From NCBI GenBank assembly GCA_025934375.1, contig JAICYD010000006.1, positions 49,762-113,761 of the forward strand: a DNA stretch of 64,000 bases, given 5' to 3'. Below the pieces are notes generated by a model. That model had not been told where the DNA came from. It did no database searches and worked only from the letters and a program-made list of their open reading frames with translations. The DNA is from Streptosporangiaceae bacterium (lineage in GTDB: Bacteria; Actinomycetota; Actinomycetes; Streptosporangiales; Streptosporangiaceae). The translations under genes and the position numbers were made by a program. Positions 9,250-17,566 of this stretch are shown one piece after another; position 1 is the first letter of the stretch; every line of letters begins with the position of its first letter.

Positions 9250-10614
9250 ATGGGTCCATACCGTAGCCGTCTGACGCTCGAGGAACTGCGGCCGCTAGTC
9301 GCCAACGGGACCATCGACACGGTCGTGCTGGCGCTGACCGACATGCAAGGCCGCCTGCAGGGCAAGCGGATGGCCGGGGACTTCTTCCTAGCCGAGGTGG
9401 CCGCGCACGGCGGCGAGGGGTGTGACTACCTGCTGGCGGTCGACGTCGACATGAACACCGTCGACGGGTACGCCCTGTCATCCTGGGACCGCGGCTACGG
9501 GGACCTGGTCTTCGCCCCCGACCTGGACACGCTGCGCTACATCCCCTGGCACCCGGGCACCGTCATGGTCCAGTCCGACATCGCGTTCCTCGACGGCACC
9601 CCCGTTCCCGTCTCCCCCCGGCAGGTGCTGCGGCGGCAACTGGACCGGCTGGCGGCCTACGGATGGGACGCCTACGTCGGCACCGAGCTGGAGTTCATCG
9701 TCTTCAAGGACACCTACGAGCAGGCCTGGAACTGTGATTACCGCGGCCTCACCCCGGCCAACCAGTACAACGTCGACTACTCGGTCCTCGGCACCGGGCG
9801 CGTCGAGCCCCTGCTGCGGCGCATCCGCAACGAAATGGCGGGCGCCGGGATGGTCGTCGAGTCGGCGAAGGGCGAGTGCAACCCGGGCCAGCACGAGATC
9901 GCCTTCAAGTACGGCAAGGCGCTGAACACTTGCGACGACCACTCGGTCTACAAGACCGGCGCGAAGGAGATCGCCGCCCAGGAGAACGTGAGCCTGACGT
10001 TCATGGCCAAGTACAACGAGCGCGAGGGCAACTCCTGTCACATCCACCTGAGCCTGCGCGACGCGGCCGGGACGCCCGTGCTGGCCGGCGACCAGCCGCA
10101 CGGTTTCTCGCCGCTCATGGAGCACTTCCTGGCCGGGCAGCTCGCCTGCCTGTCGGACTTCGCGCTCCTGCTGGCCCCCAACGTCAACTCCTACAAGCGC
10201 TACGTCCCCGGCAGCTTCGCGCCCACCGCCATCGCCTGGGGTCGCGACAACCGCACGTGCGCGCTGCGGGTCGTCGGGCACGGCCCGTCCCTGCGATTTG
10301 AGAACCGCGTCCCCGGCGGCGACGTGAACCCCTACCTGGCCGTGGCTGCCCTGATCGCGGCCGGGCTGCACGGGCTGGAGAACGACCTGCCGCTCGAGCC
10401 GGAATTCACCGGCAACGCCTACGCCTCCGCCGCCGCGCGGGTGCCGTCCACGCTGCGCGACGCGATCGACGCGTTCGCGGCCAGCGCGGCCGCCGAGCGC
10501 GCGTTCGGCCGCGACGTCGTCGAGCACTACGCCCACGCGGGGCGGGTCGAGCTGGCGGCCTACGGCTCGACGGTGACCAACTGGGAGCTGCGCCGGGGGT
10601 TCGAAAGGCTATGA
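9250..10614 (+). CDS. Glutamine-synthetase-family gamma-glutamyl amine ligase (GlnA3/PuuA-like)
   Basis: ATP-dependent ligase of the glutamine synthetase fold, 454 residues. Catalytic and metal-site stretches are visible: GTELEFIVF (first metal Glu), KGECNPGQHEIAFKYG, HIHLSLRD, APNVNSYKRYVPGSFAPT and RFENRVPGGDVNPYLA. The partner gene is a gamma-glutamyl hydrolase, and aldehyde dehydrogenase and SDR genes follow, the usual company of polyamine or ethanolamine gamma-glutamylation ligases rather than of nitrogen-assimilating GlnA. AGGAGG at 9239-9244 sets ATG 9250 as the start, in preference to GTG 9244. The stop overlaps the next gene by 4 nt. Substrate is inferred only to class level. Confidence 0.88.
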   Translation: MGPYRSRLTLEELRPLVANGTIDTVVLALTDMQGRLQGKRMAGDFFLAEVAAHGGEGCDYLLAVDVDMNTVDGYALSSWDRGYGDLVFAPDLDTLRYIPWHPGTVMVQSDIAFLDGTPVPVSPRQVLRRQLDRLAAYGWDAYVGTELEFIVFKDTYEQAWNCDYRGLTPANQYNVDYSVLGTGRVEPLLRRIRNEMAGAGMVVESAKGECNPGQHEIAFKYGKALNTCDDHSVYKTGAKEIAAQENVSLTFMAKYNEREGNSCHIHLSLRDAAGTPVLAGDQPHGFSPLMEHFLAGQLACLSDFALLLAPNVNSYKRYVPGSFAPTAIAWGRDNRTCALRVVGHGPSLRFENRVPGGDVNPYLAVAALIAAGLHGLENDLPLEPEFTGNAYASAAARVPSTLRDAIDAFAASAAAERAFGRDVVEHYAHAGRVELAAYGSTVTNWELRRGFERL

Positions 10615-11378
10615 GCAGCCGTCCGCTGACCAGCCGTCCGCTGATCGGGATCAGCAGCTACCTCGACGAGGCGGCGTGGGGGGTCTGGCACCAGCCCGCC
10701 GCGCTCATCCCGCAGTCATACGTCGCCGCGGTGACCCGCGCCGGCGGCCTCGCCGTGCTGCTGCCGCCCCAGGAGGACGGCGCCCGCGAGGCCCTCGCGG
10801 CCCTCGACGGCCTGGTGCTCTCCGGCGGGCCCGACCTCAATCCCGGCCGCTACGGCGCCGACCCCCATCCGCTCACCGGTACTCCCAACGACACGCGCGA
10901 TTCCTGGGAGTTGGCACTCCTGGCCGCGGCACTGGCCGACGACACCCCCGTTCTCGGCATCTGCCGGGGGATGCAGCTGCTCAACATCGCCCAGGGCGGC
11001 GCGCTGACCCAGCACCTGCCGGACGCCCTCGGCGAAACCGGGCACCAGCCGGCCCCCGCGATCTTCGGCCGCCGCGAGGTCCGGGTCCGCGGCGACAGCC
11101 GCCTGGCCGCGATCCTCGGCATTAACGCGAGCGCTGCCACCGTTGCGGTCCGCTGCTACCACCATCAGGCGGTCGCCGAGCTCGGCCGCGACCTGCTGCC
11201 GGTGGCCTGGTGCGGCGACGAGACGCTCGAGGCGATCGAGCTGACGGGTCACCGTTTCGCCTTCGGGGTCCAGTGGCACCCGGAGGCCGATCCGTCCAGT
11301 CCCGCCAGCGGGCGCCTGTTCGAGGCGCTCGTGGCGGCCGCCCGCGCCACCCCGCGCGAAAGGAGCGCCGCCATATGA
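10611..11378 (+). CDS. Gamma-glutamyl-gamma-aminobutyrate hydrolase family protein (PuuD-like)
   Basis: Class I glutamine-amidotransferase-fold hydrolase that would release the amine-derived acid from its gamma-glutamyl conjugate. Catalytic Cys lies in LGICRGMQLLNIAQGG (about residue 123). The catalytic His-Glu pair lies in FGVQWHPEAD near the C-terminus, and a CYHHQAV loop typical of the family is present. At 255 residues the length is normal. Coupled by 4-nt overlaps to the ligase before it and the aldehyde dehydrogenase after it. Confidence 0.88.
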   Translation: MSSRPLTSRPLIGISSYLDEAAWGVWHQPAALIPQSYVAAVTRAGGLAVLLPPQEDGAREALAALDGLVLSGGPDLNPGRYGADPHPLTGTPNDTRDSWELALLAAALADDTPVLGICRGMQLLNIAQGGALTQHLPDALGETGHQPAPAIFGRREVRVRGDSRLAAILGINASAATVAVRCYHHQAVAELGRDLLPVAWCGDETLEAIELTGHRFAFGVQWHPEADPSSPASGRLFEALVAAARATPRERSAAI

Positions 11379-12178
11379 CCAGCGCGCAGCCGTACACGCA
11401 CTCGGTGGTCAACCCGGCCACCGAGGAGGTAGTCGCCAGGGTCGAATACGCCGGAACCGCCGAGGCCGACGCCGCGATCGAGCGGGCCGCGCGGGGCGGC
11501 AAGAGCGCCAACATCGTGTTCGCCGACTGCGACCTGCCCGCCGCCGCCGCCAGCGCCCCCTACGCGGCGTTCGACAACGCCGGGCAGGACTGCTGCGCCC
11601 GGTCCCGGATCCTGGTCGAGCAGTCCGCGTTCGATGAGTTCATGGCGCTGCTGGAACCCGCGGTGCGCGGTGTCCGGGTCGGTGACCTGCTCGATGAGTC
11701 CTCGCAGATGGGGCCGCTGATCTCAGCCGAGCAGCGGGCCAGCGTCGCCCGGTACGTGCCCGACGACGCGCCGGTCGCGTTCCGCGGCACGGCGCCGTCC
11801 GGCTCCGGGTTCTGGTTCCCGCCCACGGTCCTCGCCCCTGCCGGCCGCGACTCGGCCGCCTTCCGGGAGGAGATCTTCGGCCCGGTGCTGACCGTCGTGC
11901 CCTTCCGCGGCGAGGACGAGGCGGTGCGGATCGCCAACGACACCGAGTACGGCCTGTCGGGGTCGATCTGGACCCGCGACCTGGGCCGGGGCCTGCGGGT
12001 CGCGCGCGGCGTCCAGGCCGGCAACCTCTCGGTCAACTCCCACTCCTCGGTGCGGTACTCAACGCCGTTCGGCGGGTTCAAGCAGTCCGGCCTCGGCCGC
12101 GAGCTCGGCCCGGACGCGCTCGACGCCTTCACCGAGACCAAGAACGTGTTCATCTCTACCTCGGGGAACAACTCATGA
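11375..12178 (+). CDS. Aldehyde dehydrogenase with large internal in-frame deletion
   Basis: Only 267 residues, against about 470 for the family. The first ~38 residues match the family N-terminus (NPATEEVV...AAIERAA) and then jump at about nt 11490-11500 into the middle of the fold (GGKSANIVFADCDL). The C-terminal part is complete: catalytic Cys in NAGQDCCARSR, EEIFGPV, and the C-terminal SVRYSTPFGGFKQSGLGREL. Lost are the Rossmann NAD-binding half, the oxyanion Asn region and the general-base Glu that normally precedes GGK. The frame is preserved and the ATGA overlaps on both sides are intact. Probably inactive as a dehydrogenase, or an assembly collapse; the original substrate would have been the aldehyde of the gamma-glutamyl pathway. 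Confidence 0.8.
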   Translation: MTSAQPYTHSVVNPATEEVVARVEYAGTAEADAAIERAARGGKSANIVFADCDLPAAAASAPYAAFDNAGQDCCARSRILVEQSAFDEFMALLEPAVRGVRVGDLLDESSQMGPLISAEQRASVARYVPDDAPVAFRGTAPSGSGFWFPPTVLAPAGRDSAAFREEIFGPVLTVVPFRGEDEAVRIANDTEYGLSGSIWTRDLGRGLRVARGVQAGNLSVNSHSSVRYSTPFGGFKQSGLGRELGPDALDAFTETKNVFISTSGNNS

Positions 12179-14430
12179 GCAATCGCCTGGACGGCCGGGT
12201 CGCCGTCATCACCGGAGCCGGCAGTGGGATCGGGCTGGCCAGTGCCCGCCGGCTGGCCGCCGAGGGCGCCCGCGTGGTCTGCGCCGACGTGGACCCCGCG
12301 TCCGGTGAGAAGGCCGCCGCCGAGGTCGGCGGGCTGTTCGTGCAGGCCGACGTGACCGATGAGCGCGCGGTGGAGGCGATGTTCGCCACCGCGGTGGCCA
12401 CCTACGGCCGCCTGGACATCGCCTTCAACAACGCGGGAATCTCCCCGCCGGAAGATGACTCGATCCTGGTGACGGGGCTGGATGCCTGGAAGCGGGTCCA
12501 GGAGGTCAACCTGACCAGCGTCTACCTGTGCTGCAAGTACGCGATCCCGCACATGCGGCGCCAGGGCAAGGGCTCCATCATCAACACCGCGTCTTTCGTC
12601 GCGACGATGGGCGCCGCGACCTCGCAGATCTCCTACACCGCGTCCAAGGGCGGGGTGCTGGCGATGTCGCGGGAGCTCGGCGTCCAGTTCGCGCGGGAGG
12701 GAATCCGGGTCAACGCGCTGTGCCCCGGGCCGGTGAACACCCCGCTGCTGCAGGAGCTGTTCGCCAAGGACCCCGAGCGCGCCGCCCGGCGGCTCGTGCA
12801 CATCCCGATGGGCCGGTTCGCCGAGCCTGAGGAGATCGCCGCCGCGGTGGCGTTCCTGGCCAGCGACGACTCCTCCTTCATGACCGCCAGCACCTTCCTC
12901 GTCGATGGCGGGATCGCCGGGGCGTACGTCACCCCCCTCTAGCCGGCCGGGAATGGGTAACCGGCCGCCGACCAGGTCGGCCCGCGGGACGCGGATCATG
13001 GCGAGGGCGATCAGCAGCAGCAGCGCCGAGACGGCGGCCGCGACCAGGAACGCGCGGTCGAAGCCGGCCGCCAGCGCGTGCTGATAGGTCCCCGAATGGG
13101 CACGGGTGCTGTTGGCCACGACCGTCCACGCCACCGTGCCTAGCACCGCTAGGCCGATGGCGCCGCCTGCCTGTCGGCCGGTGTTGAGCAGGCCGGAGGC
13201 GACCCCGGTGTCCGCCTCCGGCACCCGGGCCAGGCTGACCAGCGTCAGCGGGACGAACAGCAGCCCGAGCCCGGCCCCGATCACCAGGATCGGGCCGAGC
13301 AGCGCGCCCGCGTAGGTGCCGTGCTCGCCCACCAGCGACAGCCAGTACAGGCCGCCGCCGCAGCAGGCGGCTCCGGTCGCGAGCAGCGGCCGTGGCCCGA
13401 TCCGGGCAATCAGCGACGCGGCCGCCCCCGACGCCACCAGCATCGTGGCGGTGAACGGCAGGAAGGCCATTCCCGTCCGCAGCGCCGAGTAGCCCCACAC
13501 GTTCTGCACCAGCACCGTCAGGAAGAAGAACACCCCGAACAAGGCGGTGCCCACGCCCAGCATGATCAGGTTCGCGCCCACGCGGTCCCGGTCGCGCAGC
13601 AGCCGCAAGGGCAGCAGCGCGTGCCGGCTGCGAGCCTCGATGATGGTGAACGCCACCAGTAGCACCGTCGCGGCGCCCAATGCCGCCATCACCTTGGCAT
13701 CGCCCCAGTGGGAGGCGCCGTCCGGGCTGGTCGGGGCGTTGCTCAGGCCGTAGACCAAGGCCGCGACCGCGCCGGTCCCGGTGAGCGCCCCCGGCAGGTC
13801 GAGCCGGCCCGCCCACCGTGCCACGTCCGGCAGCGCCACCGGTGCGGCGAGCGCGGCGGCGACGCCGATCGGCACGTTGACGAACAGCACCCACCGCCAG
13901 GAGGCATACGTGACCAGCAGCCCCGCGGCGACCAGCCCGGCCGCCCCGCCGGCCACGCTCATGGACGCGTACAGGCCCATCGCCCGGCTGCGCGTCCGCC
14001 CCTCCGGGAACGTGGTCGCGATCAGCGACAGCGCGGTCGGCGCGACGATGGCACCGCCCGCGCCCTGCACGACGCGGGCCGCCAGCAGCCCGGCCGGGGA
14101 CGTGGCGAGCCCGCCGGCCAGGGACGCCGCCGAGAACAGCAGCAGCCCGGCGATGAACATCCGGCGGCGGCCGAGCAGGTCACCTAGCCGCCCGCCGAGC
14201 AGCAACAGCCCGCCGAACGCCAGCGCGTACGCGTTCACCACCCACTCCAGCCCGCTGCCGGAGAACCCGAGCGCGCGCTGGATATCCGGCAAGGCGACAT
14301 AGACGATGGTCGCGTCGAGCACGACCATGAACTGCGCGGTGGCGATGACCAGCAGCGCCACCCCCAGGTGGCGGCGGCCCCCGGCGCCGGCCCGGGGGAT
14401 GGCGAGATCCGGTGATTCCAGCTGTGGCAT
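11560..14430 (-). CDS. DHA2/EmrB-type MFS exporter whose frame runs on antisense to SDR and ALDH genes
   Basis: Drug-exporter-type MFS protein with 14 predicted membrane helices. The first ~494 residues (to about nt 12946) are typical: QFMVVLDATIVYVALPDIQ in helix 1, GGRLGDLLGRRRMF loop, and the last helix ending in ALAMIRVPRAD. No stop follows; the frame stays open for about 460 more codons (Gly/Val/His-rich, no recognisable fold) antisense to the whole SDR gene and part of the aldehyde dehydrogenase. Only the first half is supported as protein; the tail may be a read-through artefact of a lost stop. It follows an FAD oxidoreductase gene by 10 bp, likely as one operon for making and exporting a small molecule. 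Confidence 0.72.
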   Translation of the reverse strand: MPQLESPDLAIPRAGAGGRRHLGVALLVIATAQFMVVLDATIVYVALPDIQRALGFSGSGLEWVVNAYALAFGGLLLLGGRLGDLLGRRRMFIAGLLLFSAASLAGGLATSPAGLLAARVVQGAGGAIVAPTALSLIATTFPEGRTRSRAMGLYASMSVAGGAAGLVAAGLLVTYASWRWVLFVNVPIGVAAALAAPVALPDVARWAGRLDLPGALTGTGAVAALVYGLSNAPTSPDGASHWGDAKVMAALGAATVLLVAFTIIEARSRHALLPLRLLRDRDRVGANLIMLGVGTALFGVFFFLTVLVQNVWGYSALRTGMAFLPFTATMLVASGAAASLIARIGPRPLLATGAACCGGGLYWLSLVGEHGTYAGALLGPILVIGAGLGLLFVPLTLVSLARVPEADTGVASGLLNTGRQAGGAIGLAVLGTVAWTVVANSTRAHSGTYQHALAAGFDRAFLVAAAVSALLLLIALAMIRVPRADLVGGRLPIPGRLEGGDVRPGDPAIDEEGAGGHEGGVVAGQERHRGGDLLRLGEPAHRDVHEPPGGALGVLGEQLLQQRGVHRPGAQRVDPDSLPRELDAELPRHRQHPALGRGVGDLRGRGAHRRDERRGVDDGALALAPHVRDRVLAAQVDAGQVDLLDPLPGIQPRHQDRVIFRRGDSRVVEGDVQAAVGGHRGGEHRLHRALIGHVGLHEQPADLGGGLLTGRGVHVGADHAGALGGQPAGTGQPDPTAGSGDDGDPAVQAIAHELFPEVEMNTFLVSVKASSASGPSSRPRPDCLNPPNGVEYRTEEWELTERLPAWTPRATRRPRPRSRVQIDPDRPYSVSLAIRTASSSPRKGTTVSTGPKISSRKAAESRPAGARTVGGNQNPEPDGAVPRNATGASSGTYRATLARCSAEISGPICEDSSSRSPTRTPRTAGSSSAMNSSNADCSTRIRDRAQQSCPALSNAA
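12175..12942 (+). CDS. SDR-family oxidoreductase
   Basis: Classical short-chain dehydrogenase of 255 residues. The NAD(P) site is TGAGSGIGLA near residue 11, with the NNAG strand motif at about 85, catalytic Ser in NTASF and Tyr/Lys in YTASKGG (about 156-160), and a PG turn in CPGPVNTP. The ADVD acid after beta-2 suggests NAD rather than NADP. It is the last gene of the gamma-glutamylation cassette, overlapping the truncated dehydrogenase by 4 nt. Specific substrate unknown. Confidence 0.88.
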   Translation: MSNRLDGRVAVITGAGSGIGLASARRLAAEGARVVCADVDPASGEKAAAEVGGLFVQADVTDERAVEAMFATAVATYGRLDIAFNNAGISPPEDDSILVTGLDAWKRVQEVNLTSVYLCCKYAIPHMRRQGKGSIINTASFVATMGAATSQISYTASKGGVLAMSRELGVQFAREGIRVNALCPGPVNTPLLQELFAKDPERAARRLVHIPMGRFAEPEEIAAAVAFLASDDSSFMTASTFLVDGGIAGAYVTPL

Positions 14431-14440
14431 GACGGTTCCC

Positions 14441-15787
14441 TCAGGCGCTCATGGGCGGCCGGCCGACGCCGGCCGGGCGGATGTTGTGGTTGCGGGCGAA
14501 CACGTTGCCGGGGTCGTACCGCCGCTTGACCGCGGCGAGCCGCTGGTAGGTCGCCCCCGGGTAGGCCGCCGCGACGTCGGCGTCGGTCGCCGGGCCCAGG
14601 AACCCCGTGTAGGCGCCGCTGGCGTGGGCCGCGAGCGCGGGCCAGCCGGCCAGCGCCTCATCGGCCACCCCCGGCGCGACGCCGGCCGGCAGCATCGTCC
14701 CGGCCACCAGCAAGACCGTGGCGTCGCGGTGCGCGAAGGCGGTCGCGTCGGCCGGAACCCGCCCGAACGCCCCGCCCAGGCTGCGCAACTCCACCGCGAC
14801 TCCCTCGCCGAACAGCCCGGCGATGGCCATGGCCCGCTCGTCGTCCAGCGACCGGAACAAGGCGTTGCGCACCTGCATCTGCACGCCGGGCGGCATGCGA
14901 GCCTCCTCCAGCACCGCGGCGTAGGGGACGACCCGTATCTCATCGGCGGCAACGGGCGCCAGCCGCCGGAACGGTTCCAGGGCCCTCGCCGCGGCGGCCG
15001 GGTCGGCGCTGGCGTAGCAGCACCGCAGCATGGCCAGGGTCGGCTGCCCCATCACGGGCACCAGGGTGAGGGCGGTGGTGAGGCTCTCATCGCTGGCGCG
15101 CATCCAGTCCTGCCAGCCGCCGATCAGGGTCGGCACGTGCAATGCATCGAGCCGGTAGGTAATCGCGCCGTAGTGCACCGCGGCGACCGGCTGGGCGGTG
15201 AAGTCAAGGCTGACCACGACGCCGAAGTTGCCGCCCCCGCCGCGCAGCGCCCACAGCAGGTCCGGGTGCTCGGTGGCGCTCGCGCGGACTACCTTCCCGT
15301 CCGCGGTGACCACCTCGGCCCCGGTGACCGCGTCGATGGCCAGCCCGTACCGGCGCACCATCCAGCCGACGCCGCCGGCCAGCGTGAGCCCGCCCACCCC
15401 GACGCTGGCGGTGTCGCCGGCGGTCAGCGCCAGCCCGGCCGGCTGCAAGGTCGCGGCGACCGCTCCCCAGGTCGCGCCCGCCCCGACGCGGACGCGGCGA
15501 GCGTCGCGGTCAACGATCCGCACCCCGCGCAGGTATCGCAGGTCGATGACCATGCCGCCGTCACTGGTGCTGTGCCCGGCCGGGCTATGGCCGCCGGACC
15601 GCACCGACACCGGCAAGCGGGCCGCGCGCGCGTAGTCCAGCGCGGCGGCCACCTCGCGGGCGTCGCGCGGCCGGACCACGAGGTCGGGCGTGCCCGCCGC
15701 GAACACGGTGGCCGCGGCCTCGTCGTAGCCGTCCTGCCCGGGCGTGAGGACCTCCCCGGCCATCAGCACGTCAGTACGCGAGAACAT
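14441..15787 (-). CDS. FAD-linked oxidoreductase with BBE domain
   Basis: Berberine-bridge/PCMH-type flavoprotein, 448 residues. The FAD-binding domain has RSGGHSPAGHS, where the first His is the usual covalent flavin-attachment site, and a GVGGLTLAGGVGWM strand-turn. The C-terminal BBE segment ends YDPGNVFARNHNI. The second covalent-FAD Cys of bicovalent members is not evident. The start at 15787 is set by a GGAAGGA ribosome site; the frame remains open upstream to 15937, but that region is Arg-rich and unlike the family. Followed by the MFS exporter and divergent from a NarL-type two-component pair, which could control it. Substrate unknown. Confidence 0.85.
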   Translation of the reverse strand: MFSRTDVLMAGEVLTPGQDGYDEAAATVFAAGTPDLVVRPRDAREVAAALDYARAARLPVSVRSGGHSPAGHSTSDGGMVIDLRYLRGVRIVDRDARRVRVGAGATWGAVAATLQPAGLALTAGDTASVGVGGLTLAGGVGWMVRRYGLAIDAVTGAEVVTADGKVVRASATEHPDLLWALRGGGGNFGVVVSLDFTAQPVAAVHYGAITYRLDALHVPTLIGGWQDWMRASDESLTTALTLVPVMGQPTLAMLRCCYASADPAAAARALEPFRRLAPVAADEIRVVPYAAVLEEARMPPGVQMQVRNALFRSLDDERAMAIAGLFGEGVAVELRSLGGAFGRVPADATAFAHRDATVLLVAGTMLPAGVAPGVADEALAGWPALAAHASGAYTGFLGPATDADVAAAYPGATYQRLAAVKRRYDPGNVFARNHNIRPAGVGRPPMSA

Positions 15788-15987
15788 CTTGAACTTCCTT
15801 CCGGCCGACTCCTGAACTGACCTCACCGATCGTGCCGGGCCGCGGGGTCCCCCGTCGTCGTGCCACGGAAGCGAGTTATTCCTGGTCAGCGCGGATAGCG
15901 ACCGCCGCCGCGCTACTACGCGGGGAGTAGCCGGCAATTGGTCCCGGGGGAGGATGCGCCCGGCCGCCGGGCGCGTAGTCTCGAACC

Positions 15988-16827
15988 ATGCGCACGGATC
16001 GAGGCTGGCGACGGTTCTACGCGGCCGGATGGCTCATCTCGGCCGGCGTCATGGCGGTGACCTTCCGGATGTGGCAGGTGCACGTCCGCGAGGTGGAACA
16101 GCGGGCGCAGGATGCCGAACGGACCCGCGACGAGGTGGCCCGCCGCCGGGCCGTGGAGGAGCGACTGCGGATCGCCCGCGAACTGCATGACTCGCTGACT
16201 CACAGCATCTCGGTGATCCAGGTCCAGGCGGGCGTCGCGGTGCACTTGGCCCGCAAGCGCGGCGAGGAGGTGCCGCCCGCCCTGCTGGCGATCGAGGAGG
16301 CGGGCGCCGACGCCGCCCGGGAACTGCGCGCGACCCTCGGCGTGCTGCGCGCCGCCGAGGACGGCGACGGCAGCGGCCTGGCTCACCTGGACAGCCTGAT
16401 CTCCCGGACCCGCGCGGCGGGCCAGCCCGTCACCGTGACCGTGACCGGCATCGCCCGGCCGCTGCCGCCGGACGTGGACCAGGCGGCCTACCGGATCGTG
16501 CAGGAGGCCCTCACCAACGTCAGCCGGCACGCCGGCCGCGCCCACGCGAACACCGCTGGCGGAAACACTGCCCGCGCCAGCGTGCGGCTTGCCTACGAGA
16601 CGGGCACGCTGACCGTGGAGGTCGACGACGACGGCGACGGCTGCCGCCCCATCGCGCACGGTGAGTCGCTCAACGGCGACCACGCGAACCACGCGCCGGG
16701 CCTCGGGCTTGGCCTCATCGGGATGCGCGAGCGGGTATCGGCGCTCGGCGGCCGGCTGCACGCGGGACCGCAGGCGGATGGCGGCTTCCGGGTGCGGGTC
16801 GAGATCCCGGTGCCGGTGCCGTCATGA
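15988..16827 (+). CDS. Small NarL-type sensor histidine kinase
   Basis: A 279-residue kinase with one N-terminal membrane segment (about residues 10-28), a coiled linker, the HisKA_3 acceptor site RIARELHDSLTHSISVI (His near 69), and an HATPase domain with EALTNVSRHA (N box), DDDGDG and GLIGMRERV. There is no extracellular sensing domain of note, so it may sense through the membrane or a partner. It overlaps its response regulator by 4 nt. Confidence 0.88.
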   Translation: MRTDRGWRRFYAAGWLISAGVMAVTFRMWQVHVREVEQRAQDAERTRDEVARRRAVEERLRIARELHDSLTHSISVIQVQAGVAVHLARKRGEEVPPALLAIEEAGADAARELRATLGVLRAAEDGDGSGLAHLDSLISRTRAAGQPVTVTVTGIARPLPPDVDQAAYRIVQEALTNVSRHAGRAHANTAGGNTARASVRLAYETGTLTVEVDDDGDGCRPIAHGESLNGDHANHAPGLGLGLIGMRERVSALGGRLHAGPQADGGFRVRVEIPVPVPS

Positions 16828-17528
16828 TCAGGGTCTTGCTGGCTGATGACCAGGCGCTGATCCGCAGCGGTATCCGGGCGTTGCTGGAGGCCGAGGACGA
16901 CATCGAGGTCGTCGGCGAGGCGGCCGACGGAAAGCAGGCGGTCGCGCTCGCCGCCCAGCACTGCCCGGACATCGCGCTAGTCGACATCCAGATGCCGGTC
17001 GTCGACGGCATCGAGGCCACCCGGCAGATCGTCACCGACGAGCGGCTGGCCGGGGTCCGCGTGGTGATCTTGACGAACTTCGGGCTGGATGAGTACATCT
17101 TCCGGGCGCTGCGGGCGGGCGCCAGCGGGTTCCTGCTGAAGGACACCCAGCCCGCCGAGTTGCTCCAGGCGCTGCGGATGGTGACGCGCGGCGACTCCCT
17201 GCTCTCGCCCGCCGTCACCCGCCGGCTGATCAGCGAGTTCGTCGCCCGGCCGCCGGACGCGGTCGCCGCGGCGGGCATGGAGACACTCACCAACCGGGAG
17301 CGCGAGGTCGTGGCGATGGTCGCCCACGGGCTGAGCAACGACGAGATCGCCGCCGCCATGGTGCTCAGCCCCACGACCGCCAAGACCCACGTCAGCCGCG
17401 CGATGGTCAAGCTCGGCGCGCGCGATCGCGCCCAGCTGGTCGTCTTCGCCTACCAGGCGGGGCTAGTCAGCCCGCGCGAGGCGGCAGTGCCCAAGAACGC
17501 GCTGCCCAAGAACGCGCTGCGGAGCTAG
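16824..17528 (+). CDS. NarL/LuxR-type response regulator
   Basis: A 234-residue regulator. The receiver has LLADDQALIRSG, phosphoacceptor Asp in ALVDIQMPV, Thr in VVILTNF and Lys in FLLKDTQP. The C-terminal LuxR HTH (LTNREREVVAMVAHGLSNDE...TTAKTHVSRAM) is intact. The last residues are PKNALPKNALRS, encoded by a short tandem repeat that runs through the stop codon. Partner of the kinase just upstream. Plausible targets are the divergent oxidoreductase/exporter operon or the downstream ABC genes. Confidence 0.9.
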   Translation: MIRVLLADDQALIRSGIRALLEAEDDIEVVGEAADGKQAVALAAQHCPDIALVDIQMPVVDGIEATRQIVTDERLAGVRVVILTNFGLDEYIFRALRAGASGFLLKDTQPAELLQALRMVTRGDSLLSPAVTRRLISEFVARPPDAVAAAGMETLTNREREVVAMVAHGLSNDEIAAAMVLSPTTAKTHVSRAMVKLGARDRAQLVVFAYQAGLVSPREAAVPKNALPKNALRS

Positions 17529-17552
17529 CCCAAGAACGCGCTGCGGGGCTAG
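17490..17552. repeat. Tandem repeat spanning the response regulator stop codon
   Basis: CCCAAGAACGCGCTG occurs at 17490, 17505 and 17529. The last two copies are parts of consecutive 24-bp units that both end in CTAG, so the coding tail and the stop codon have been duplicated. The final unit lies just after the stop and 14 bp before the convergent permease gene end. Confidence 0.8.
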
Positions 17553-17566
17553 CCCGCGGCTGACCC

